From: a virus
Reading direction: 5' to 3' (one strand)
Virus record (IMG/VR): IMGVR_UViG_3300042691_018699
Span: 1 to 27,144 of that record
DNA length: 27,144 nt
The notes below the pieces were generated by a model. It ran no database searches, was not told where the DNA came from, and saw only the letters and a program-made list of their open reading frames with translations. The translations under genes and the position numbers were made by a program. Of the stretch, positions 22,369 to 27,144 are shown piece after piece. How positions within the stretch are numbered: position 1 is the first letter of the stretch; each line of letters starts with the position of its first letter.

Positions 22369-22586
22369 TTTATTCCCTTTTTCTTTTTGGATTCTGTCAT
22401 TCCTGCTGCAATCATTTTTTTGATAATTAACAAAACACGACCTTTCTCTTTTTCAGTCAAGATTTTAACCATTGCTAGTTTATCGTCATAGCTATTTGCA
22501 CCATCCAAAAACTCAGCAGGTACTGTAATTTTAGGTTTTTGTTTGAATTTTTTTAAATCCGCTTTTATATCACTATCGTCTGACAT
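22365..22586 (-). CDS. Small Lys-rich phage protein, function unknown
   Basis: The 73-residue protein has an acidic start (MSDDSDIKADLKKF), a middle KITVPAEFLDGANSYDD and an amphipathic helix EKGRVLLIIKKMIAAGM, ending in lysines. A strong AAGGAGG ribosome site and a late-type box lie upstream. It is translationally coupled, by a 4-nt overlap, to the acidic protein that follows. No domain is recognised. Confidence 0.68.
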   Translation of the reverse strand: MSDDSDIKADLKKFKQKPKITVPAEFLDGANSYDDKLAMVKILTEKEKGRVLLIIKKMIAAGMTESKKKKGIK

Positions 22587-22604
22587 TTGATTTCGTTGCC
22601 CTCC

Positions 22605-22637
22605 TTACTATACTATTTAAAAACTATAGTGTAGTAA
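22605..22637 (-). promoter_or_regulatory. Second imperfect inverted repeat around a late box
   Basis: Plus-strand TTACTATAC (22605-22613) and GTGTAGTAA (22629-22637) match at 8 of 9 paired positions with a 15-nt loop that contains the late box. The 3' arm on the minus strand ends in AA just before GGAGG. The hairpin would partly cover the ribosome site on read-through RNA. It is weaker than the repeat at 3106-3146. Confidence 0.35.
22614..22621 (-). promoter_or_regulatory. T4-type late promoter box TTTAAATA
   Basis: It matches TATAAATA at 7 of 8 positions. The predicted start near 22608 leaves about 22 nt containing the AAGGAGG site of the gene at 22586. Confidence 0.5.
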
Positions 22638-22661
22638 TTTAGTAGACTATTCAATCAATTG

Positions 22662-23558
22662 TCACACCTCAACGTATTTTAATTTAAACTCATCGGCTTT
22701 AGCTTCATACCCATCATAACCGCGAGGATTGCAAACAATACGGGTAGTGCCAATCATATAGTCAAAGTCCTCATGTGTATGTCCATGAGTCCAAAGTTTA
22801 ATCTGTCTACGATCTAATATAAAATCGTTTAAATCGCTACTATATGCGCCATTAGTAATCACTTCACCTTTGTATCTAGGATGTGTACTAGATTTACTTG
22901 GTGCATGATGACCAACCACCACAGTGGTCATATTAGGATGCAATGCCAATACTTCATCCAATCCTTTTAAAAAGGCTTTGTGATCTTCTACACTATCCTC
23001 AGGTGTAAAATTAGCAGGTCTTTCTTTAAAAGTCCAACCTTCTTTATTGTTTTCATCATATGTAGGCACACGATGCTGAACAGTCTTTGCAGAGTTTTTA
23101 ACACCTCTGTAGTCATTCATCATGTATGCTATTTGGCGTAGTGTGGCTGGATCTTCACCATTCATGTCAGTCCATAATGTGCCACCATAGAACAATACAC
23201 CGTTGATGATACGCCACTCTTTTTCTAAGAAATGTACGTTACTCATTTCCCCAATCAGAGTATTAATCACACTGGTTGTCTGTGCATAGTCGCCATGATA
23301 GTGTTCATGGTTACCCATAATAAGAATTACCTGTGGGAATCTTTCACTACATCTTTTCAAAAATTCATAATAACGCTTGCCACGTGCCAACATACTAGGA
23401 GTAGCAGCCATTATTTGCTCATCAACATAGCTAAAATTTTTCACATCTTCAGCCACAAAGATATCACCGCCGAGAATTAGGACATCTGCATTTTCTTCGT
23501 TATGCAAATCTAAATCACCGAACTCAAGGTGAACATCACTTGTGATTGCTATTTTCAT
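22662..23558 (-). CDS. Calcineurin-like metallophosphoesterase
   Basis: The 298-residue protein has all the metal-binding blocks of the family in order: Asp8 and His10 in TSDVHLEF, Asp32 in LGGDIF, Asn83 and His84 in MGNHEHYH, His217 and His218 in VGHHAP, and His258/His260 in WTHGHTHED. Two metal ions are expected. Substrates of this family include cyclic nucleotides, dinucleotides and nucleic-acid ends; this sequence does not pick one. No signal peptide is seen, so it should act in the cytoplasm. Many marine phages carry this type near other late genes. Its ATG overlaps the upstream membrane protein by 4 nt. Confidence 0.9.
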   Translation of the reverse strand: MKIAITSDVHLEFGDLDLHNEENADVLILGGDIFVAEDVKNFSYVDEQIMAATPSMLARGKRYYEFLKRCSERFPQVILIMGNHEHYHGDYAQTTSVINTLIGEMSNVHFLEKEWRIINGVLFYGGTLWTDMNGEDPATLRQIAYMMNDYRGVKNSAKTVQHRVPTYDENNKEGWTFKERPANFTPEDSVEDHKAFLKGLDEVLALHPNMTTVVVGHHAPSKSSTHPRYKGEVITNGAYSSDLNDFILDRRQIKLWTHGHTHEDFDYMIGTTRIVCNPRGYDGYEAKADEFKLKYVEV

Positions 23559-23851
23559 ACGCAGTAACCGCCTTTAAATTTATATACATTACTGTCCCAT
23601 TGTATTAATTCATAAATTTCATTGTCAACACATTTGTATGGGTCTTTGTAATTTAAAACAGCATAATAACCTGCGCCACCTAATGCAGCAACAAGTATAA
23701 GCCAAGGAAGCATTCTTCCAAATGCTTTGAGCATTTTTCCGACTGACCCTAACATTGTAAATACCTGCAATACTAATGGTAGTATTTTTTGTAAGTTTTC
23801 AAGTATATTTTTCACTTTATGTATTGTAAATGATTGTCTAGTTTTTGACAA
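23555..23851 (-). CDS. Small membrane protein, start uncertain
   Basis: The frame from TTG 23851 gives 98 residues: an amphipathic helix (VKNILENLQKILPLVLQVF), a transmembrane segment (about 48-66, MLPWLILVAALGGAGYYAVL) and a C-terminal tail with Cys74 and Cys97 that could form a disulfide if outside. Neither the TTG start nor an internal GTG at 23815 has a ribosome site, and no ATG starts it. A late box ends 25 nt upstream. It is coupled to the phosphoesterase by a 4-nt overlap. No family is recognised. Confidence 0.6.
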   Translation of the reverse strand: MSKTRQSFTIHKVKNILENLQKILPLVLQVFTMLGSVGKMLKAFGRMLPWLILVAALGGAGYYAVLNYKDPYKCVDNEIYELIQWDSNVYKFKGGYCV

Positions 23852-23875
23852 ATATTTTGGTACTAGATAGAGTTG

Positions 23876-23883
23876 TATTTATT
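23876..23883 (-). promoter_or_regulatory. T4-type late promoter box AATAAATA
   Basis: It matches TATAAATA at 7 of 8 positions and overlaps the stop of the upstream 23882-24121 gene. The predicted start near 23870 would serve the membrane protein starting near 23851. Confidence 0.5.
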
Positions 23884-24121
23884 ATAGCCATCTTAGCATA
23901 AACTCAACCATTTTCTTTTCATCAAGAAATTCCCAAACTACATCATATTCTTGTGCTGGATACCATCCCATCCTATCACGCCAACCACATCTATTTACTT
24001 TCTTACCATATCTATCAGCTAACCAATTCCACATTTCATCATAATGTGTATAGTCTTTGTAAGACATTTCGACACGATACTTCCAAAGCCTTTTATCTTT
24101 GCGTCTTTGTTTACTGTTCAT
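23882..24121 (-). CDS. Small Trp-rich phage protein, function unknown
   Basis: The 79-residue protein has a strand WKYRVEMSYKDY, a helix with MWNWLADRYGKK, a Trp-rich loop (CGWRDRMGWYPAQ) and a strand-helix end VVWEFLDEKKMVEFMLRWL. The pattern parallels the 17365-17574 product. It overlaps the SWIM protein gene upstream by 11 nt. No family name or function can be given. Confidence 0.65.
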   Translation of the reverse strand: MNSKQRRKDKRLWKYRVEMSYKDYTHYDEMWNWLADRYGKKVNRCGWRDRMGWYPAQEYDVVWEFLDEKKMVEFMLRWL

Positions 24122-24503
24122 TACCGCTCAACTCTGAAACATGTTTACAAGCTTTACGAAATTGAAAGCCAGGGCAAGTACAATCCCAACCTTTACTATT
24201 TTTTGTGACAATGTATTTGTTACCTTTACTACCTGCGACCTCAAATACTTTTACATCCGTGTCAACATCTTTCATTGTACCACTTAGTAGTTCAATATCA
24301 TTTACTAAGTCCATACTAATAACACGGACTTTCATAAACTCATCACCTGTAATACAAAACTGACGATCATTTAACCATTTGTAGTTAGGAACGACAGTAC
24401 CCTCAAATACCCTGTGATCGGGCTGAGGGGGAATCATATTAGGTCCCTGTACAAAACGTACAGTGACCTTAACTTTACTATCCTTTGTAGGAACTTGTAT
24501 CAT
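24111..24503 (-). CDS. SWIM zinc-finger protein
   Basis: The 130-residue protein ends in a SWIM-type zinc site: Cys108, Cys110, Cys119 and His121 in WDCTCPGFQFRKACKHV, the CxCx8CxH signature, following the strand KYIVTKNSKG. The N-terminal two-thirds is beta-rich (VKVTVRFVQGPN, FEGTVVPNYKWLN) with no known domain. SWIM domains bind DNA or proteins. Similar small SWIM proteins are found in marine phages. Its ATG overlaps the upstream membrane gene by 4 nt. Confidence 0.8.
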   Translation of the reverse strand: MIQVPTKDSKVKVTVRFVQGPNMIPPQPDHRVFEGTVVPNYKWLNDRQFCITGDEFMKVRVISMDLVNDIELLSGTMKDVDTDVKVFEVAGSKGNKYIVTKNSKGWDCTCPGFQFRKACKHVSELSGNEQ

Positions 24504-24706
24504 TTTTTAGTGGTGACAGAGGATTTGAACAAAATGCCGAAAAGAATCATAAGACCCCAAGCTTGTAGCCATCCAATTTCTTTTACGCCTTCTACTGCAG
24601 GAACAAAACAACCATTCCAAAGTAGCATGACTGGATAACTAAAAAGCAATCCAAGTACAACAACAATACCGACAATCATAAAAAATGCACTAGCCAAATC
24701 TTTCAT
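24500..24706 (-). CDS. Small two-span membrane protein (68 aa)
   Basis: The frame is open further upstream, but the best start is ATG 24706. It sits six bases from AAGGAG (24713-24718), with two more ATGs at 24709 and 24712. The 68 residues hold two hydrophobic segments (about 5-29, SAFFMIVGIVVVLGLLFSYP; and about 44-62, IGWLQAWGLMILFGILF) joined by LLWNGCFVPAVEGVKE. This WNGC.VPAV linker looks conserved in marine phage proteins. Function is unknown. Confidence 0.75.
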   Translation of the reverse strand: MKDLASAFFMIVGIVVVLGLLFSYPVMLLWNGCFVPAVEGVKEIGWLQAWGLMILFGILFKSSVTTKK

Positions 24707-24716
24707 CATCATCTCC

Positions 24717-24953
24717 TTACAATACATCCAATTGGATTTGTACGCCGTTCCAAGTACCACCAAGACCTGTGCTGCAACTTTCAACACCATCACCCGTGCG
24801 ATAGTTTTCAAAAGCTTGCAATGCCTCCATTGCTGCAAGATTGAAACTAATAAAGCCACCGACACCTTCGCGGATTTGTTTTGCAGTAGCGTAAAAACTT
24901 ACATTACCACTGACAATACGAAATTTAGTATTGGATTTGAATGCGAAAGACAT
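24717..24953 (-). CDS. Small beta-rich phage protein (78 aa)
   Basis: The start was set at ATG 24953 because GGGAG lies just upstream; a longer open frame to 25028 lacks a ribosome site. The 78 residues begin MSFAFKSNTKFRIVSGNVSFYA and include a helix FNLAAMEALQAFENY and the Gly-rich end TGLGGTWNGVQIQLDVL. Function is unknown. It is one of a run of tightly packed small genes after the twin promoters. Confidence 0.68.
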   Translation of the reverse strand: MSFAFKSNTKFRIVSGNVSFYATAKQIREGVGGFISFNLAAMEALQAFENYRTGDGVESCSTGLGGTWNGVQIQLDVL

Positions 24954-24954
24954 A

Positions 24955-25179
24955 TTATTCTCCCTCAGAAAAAATTGCTTCGTACACATATTCACGAACC
25001 GCAGTATCAGTAGCCTCACCAAAACCATCTACAGTAGAGATTTGGGTCAGCATATCATTTACTAGATTCCATGACCAATTCATTTTCTTAGCACAAAACA
25101 CAACACCGTCAATTACAGCATTGCCGTTGTCAGTAAACATACCGTAGTAGGGTTTGTCGTTGATAAGTAGTTCGTTCAT
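24955..25179 (-). CDS. Small acidic phage protein (74 aa)
   Basis: The start was set at ATG 25179, nine bases after AAGGAGC. A longer frame to 25320 runs through the promoter and is rejected. The 74 residues begin MNELLINDKPYYGMFTDNGNAV and contain WSWNLVNDMLTQIS and an acidic end. It lies 24 nt from the predicted start of the promoter at 25210-25238. No domain is recognised. Confidence 0.7.
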   Translation of the reverse strand: MNELLINDKPYYGMFTDNGNAVIDGVVFCAKKMNWSWNLVNDMLTQISTVDGFGEATDTAVREYVYEAIFSEGE

Positions 25180-25209
25180 TTCTTGCTCCTTGTTATTGAC
25201 TATACCGTT

Positions 25210-25238
25210 ATTATATGCCCAAATGGATTTATTGTCAA
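25210..25238 (-). promoter_or_regulatory. Consensus sigma-70 promoter, copy B
   Basis: On the minus strand TTGACA (25238-25233), a 17-nt spacer and TATAAT (25215-25210) give a perfect -35 and -10 with ideal spacing. The predicted start near 25203 gives a 24-nt leader with the AAGGAGC site of the gene at 25179. A 31-bp block including this promoter is identical to the block at 25481-25511. Confidence 0.85.
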
Positions 25239-25244
25239 CCATTT

Positions 25245-25475
25245 TTATGTTAACAATTTGATAACAAGTCCAACTGTATAAATTAGCAACAATGTTGCAT
25301 TTATGACAATAAGACTCCATTCACGCCACATTATTGAGACAATCAACCAAACAAAAGCCCCTAGATTCAGTAGTGCTGGACCTAAGGGATAGAGATTAAC
25401 ACTAGTGCATATCGCCCCTGCAATTGTTATCACAGTTGCAAGCCATTTGAGATAAAATACAAGTTCTTTTTTCAT
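25245..25475 (-). CDS. Small multi-span membrane protein (76 aa)
   Basis: The 76 residues start MKKELVFYLKWLATVITIAG and hold three hydrophobic stretches: ATVITIAGAICTSVNLYPLG, ALLNLGAFVWLIVSIM and LIVINATLLLIYTVGLVI. MWREWSLI lies before the last. The layout is that of a small conserved phage membrane protein whose function is unknown to me. The promoter upstream would start RNA at the ATG itself, and no ribosome site is present, so a leaderless message is predicted. Confidence 0.75.
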   Translation of the reverse strand: MKKELVFYLKWLATVITIAGAICTSVNLYPLGPALLNLGAFVWLIVSIMWREWSLIVINATLLLIYTVGLVIKLLT

Positions 25476-25481
25476 ACTCGT

Positions 25482-25510
25482 ATTATATGCCCAAATGGAT
25501 TTATTGTCAA
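25482..25510 (-). promoter_or_regulatory. Consensus sigma-70 promoter, copy A
   Basis: On the minus strand TTGACA (25510-25505), a 17-nt spacer and TATAAT (25487-25482) match consensus perfectly. The predicted start falls at or next to base 25475, the ATG of the membrane protein gene. Confidence 0.85.
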
Positions 25511-25513
25511 CTA

Positions 25514-26101
25514 TTATCTTTTTGTTATCACTTTGTCAGCTAGTCCATATGCTACAGATTGATCCGCGCTCATGTAGTTGTCACGTTCCATATCTTCTGC
25601 TAGTTCTTCAAATGTTTTACCTACACTATTATGCTTTACATAAATGTTTGTTAAGTTTCGTTTCATTTCAAGTATTTCATTAACTTGAATGAGCATATCA
25701 GTTGCTTGACCACGTGCGCCACCTGACGGTTGATGAATCATGTGTCTAGCATTTGGTAATATGTAACGTTTACCTGGTGAGCCTGCTGTGGAAAGTAAAC
25801 TACCCATGCTACAAGCTTGTCCCATAACGATTGTAGATATATCACATCTTACAAATTGCATTGCATCATAGATTGCCATACCAGCAGTTACACTACCGCC
25901 AGGACTATTGATATACAATGAAATATCTTTGGTATCGTCTTCACTTTCTAAAAACAATAGTTGTGCTACAACAAGATTAGCCATGTGGTCATGAACTTCA
26001 CCTTCAAGTAAAATTACACGGTCACGGAGTAGGCGACTGTAGATATCGTAACTACGTTCGCCTTTACTTGTGTGTTCAATAACGATTGGTACTAAAGCCA
26101 T
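25514..26101 (-). CDS. clpP: ClpP-type serine protease
   Basis: The 195-residue protein is a full-length ClpP with the catalytic triad in the family positions: Ser98 in [10 protein letters not shown], His123 in [15 protein letters not shown], and Asp174 in MERDNYMS, with a two-residue insert before it compared with E. coli. The oxyanion-region motif [16 protein letters not shown] is intact. ClpP subunits form a tetradecameric chamber fed by AAA+ partners such as ClpX or ClpA; none is in this window, so it would use host partners or a phage ATPase elsewhere. ClpP-type genes occur in marine phages, where roles in host protein turnover or prohead processing have been suggested. The N-terminal signature IV(I)[16 protein letters not shown] is present. 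Confidence 0.95.
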   Translation of the reverse strand: MALVPIVIEHTSKGERSYDIYSRLLRDRVILLEGEVHDHMANLVVAQLLFLESEDDTKDISLYINSPGGSVTAGMAIYDAMQFVRCDISTIVMGQACSMGSLLSTAGSPGKRYILPNARHMIHQPSGGARGQATDMLIQVNEILEMKRNLTNIYVKHNSVGKTFEELAEDMERDNYMSADQSVAYGLADKVITKR

Positions 26102-26123
26102 TTTGTTCCTCTATAGTTAAATG

Positions 26124-26140
26124 TATGTTATTATAACATA
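26124..26140 (-). promoter_or_regulatory. Palindrome over a -10 element before clpP
   Basis: TATGTTAT, a central T and ATAACATA make a perfect 17-base palindrome. On the minus strand it contains TATAAT (26135-26130), a -10-like element about 30 nt before the clpP ATG. A -35 is poor (TTTATA at 17 nt), so an activator or repressor site, or a chance A/T palindrome, are all possible. Confidence 0.4.
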
Positions 26141-26161
26141 TAAAGTAAAAACTATAAAGAA

Positions 26162-27144
26162 TTATTTTTTCCGTTTTCCTCTGCCTAAATCTAAGTTTTC
26201 AGGCTCACGTTTTTTTCTGGCTAAAATAGAAGTATTTGGATTTACTATATTTTCCGCGTCCTTAGATAAATCAGTATCTACTGCTGAATCGGTAGCCTGA
26301 TCTGTTTCAGTTGGTTCCGCATTTGGCTTTGCACCATTACGTAATATTTTAAAAGTAAAATTACCTTTTATTTCTGTGCTGCTATAATTTTTGCCTGCAC
26401 TTAATAAAACACCGGTAACTGCTTTACTTGGGTATACGGTCTTAAATGCCTCAAGTATCCATTTGTTACCTGATTGTTTTGCGTTAGTGTATACTTGTAC
26501 TAAAGCACCATTGTTAAGTATTTCGCTTGCTGCTTGACTGAAGTTAGTATCTGTGTTTATTTTTTCTGCTACCTTATGTGCTACTGCTGCTATTAAATGA
26601 TAGTATAAAACAGTTGATTCTGGCTTTTTAGTTTTTCTACCCATTGCCAAATTTATTACATTGTTAGAAGGATTCATTCCACTTACAGTCATGTGATTTA
26701 TAGATTCTAGTGGCAACGGTTTAACCTTTTTTAGTGCCTTTATAAATTCTGCATCTTGTTCATCTATTATACCATATTTTATACCTAATACTAATGGTGC
26801 TCCTGCTTGTCCATTCGTCCTCATTGTATCAATTAAATCTAATACATCACTATATTTTTCTAGTAGTTCTGGATTTTGAACATTATCCACTTCATCTAAT
26901 AGATTTTTAACACTGGCCTCTGCACCCTTTTCACCTTTGCTACTTACTTTAACATATCGTCCGTCTGGTAACTCTAGCATACTGTCACTTAATCCTGCGT
27001 TCTTGCTACTATCAAAACTTATTGTAGTGTTTGCAAAACTAGGTTCTCCAAAAAATGTCTGTGCCGCCTCACTGGCATTACCTCTGTAATTACCATTTTG
27101 CAATGCTATTGGTTGTAGTATTTCACAAAAATAATCTCTAAATC
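26162..27144 (-). CDS. Phage protein of unknown function, partial (right edge)
   Basis: The frame ends at 26162 and is open to the right edge. A TTG start at 27103 is possible, but reading on upstream gives FRDYFCEILQPIALQNGN with no stop, so the true start is probably just outside. About 327 residues are seen. Notable segments are LELPDGRYVKVSSKGEKGAE, a helical part LLEKYSDVLDLIDTM, and HMTVSGMNPSNNVINLAMG. The ending is polar and basic (ARKKREPENLDLGRGKRKK). The FRDYFCEIL stretch resembles the FFRKYLDIL leads of the proteins encoded at 10456-13313. No family is recognised. Confidence 0.75.
   Translation of the reverse strand, partial: FRDYFCEILQPIALQNGNYRGNASEAAQTFFGEPSFANTTISFDSSKNAGLSDSMLELPDGRYVKVSSKGEKGAEASVKNLLDEVDNVQNPELLEKYSDVLDLIDTMRTNGQAGAPLVLGIKYGIIDEQDAEFIKALKKVKPLPLESINHMTVSGMNPSNNVINLAMGRKTKKPESTVLYYHLIAAVAHKVAEKINTDTNFSQAASEILNNGALVQVYTNAKQSGNKWILEAFKTVYPSKAVTGVLLSAGKNYSSTEIKGNFTFKILRNGAKPNAEPTETDQATDSAVDTDLSKDAENIVNPNTSILARKKREPENLDLGRGKRKK

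Noticed and set aside
24500-24865. Longer N-terminus of the small two-span membrane protein
   Set aside because: The extension runs across the neighbouring gene; ATG 24706 has an ideal ribosome site.
24717-25028. Longer N-terminus of the 78-residue protein
   Set aside because: It overlaps the upstream gene and lacks a ribosome site; ATG 24953 follows GGGAG.
24955-25320. Longer N-terminus of the 74-residue protein
   Set aside because: It would translate across the consensus promoter at 25210-25238; ATG 25179 follows AAGGAGC.
1-27144. tRNA genes, integrase, insertion sequences, attachment sites
   Set aside because: No cloverleaf-capable gap, recombinase motif or flanking duplications were seen; all gaps between genes are under 100 bases.

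Overview
The window reads as a stretch of the genome of a low-GC, T4-like (myovirus-type) tailed phage of the kind found in marine metagenomes. The reasons are: long repetitive tail-fibre-type proteins with a phage tail-collar domain; densely packed genes with 4-nt ATGA overlaps; many small conserved-looking phage hypotheticals; repeated T4-type late promoter boxes (consensus TATAAATA) just upstream of genes; and host-derived genes (IF-1, ClpP, Fe/Mn superoxide dismutase, IscA-like, dCMP deaminase). The host cannot be named from this sequence. No rRNA, tRNA, CRISPR array, integrase or insertion sequence was seen, and there is no gene-free stretch over 300 bases.

Layout. Almost everything is on the minus strand, so transcription runs right to left. 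1-6229: two long tail-fibre-like genes, the first cut by the left edge, sharing a paralogous module. 6253-8065: a block of host-type genes (IscA-like, glycosyltransferase, superoxide dismutase, IF-1). 8076-9271: small phage proteins including an AbrB-like one. 9307-13313: a lytic transglycosylase and two low-complexity proteins. Their ends, and some internal sites, carry a recurring short motif that resembles the T4 capsid-targeting sequence with its gp21-type cleavage site. 13340-15838: HAD-type nucleotidase, membrane proteins (one DUF4337-like), a second AbrB-like protein and a small basic protein. 15931-17163: the only plus-strand cassette, five small genes, two encoding proteins with signal peptides. 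17126-20903: dCMP deaminase, an N-terminal-twitch-type radical SAM protein coupled to a methyltransferase, and phage hypotheticals. 20922-25475: cupin-like protein, winged-helix-like regulator with its own promoter, operator-like palindrome and terminator, metallophosphoesterase, SWIM zinc-finger protein and small membrane proteins. 25514-27144: ClpP and a gene running off the right edge.

How it may work together (inference). Structural genes appear to be fired late from compact TAAATA boxes, several of which overlap the stop codon of the preceding gene. One box lies inside a hairpin that could hide the ribosome binding site of the left fibre gene on read-through RNA, as in T4 genes e and soc. 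Perfect or near-perfect sigma-70 promoters serve other genes, including a 31-bp exact promoter duplication near 25.2-25.5 kb. The strongest candidate for an undescribed system is the 9.3-13.3 kb cluster: proteins with N-terminal and internal capsid-targeting-like modules, one of them a peptidoglycan-cleaving enzyme, that may be packaged in the head and delivered with the DNA. Second candidates are the plus-strand exported cassette and the radical SAM/methyltransferase pair.
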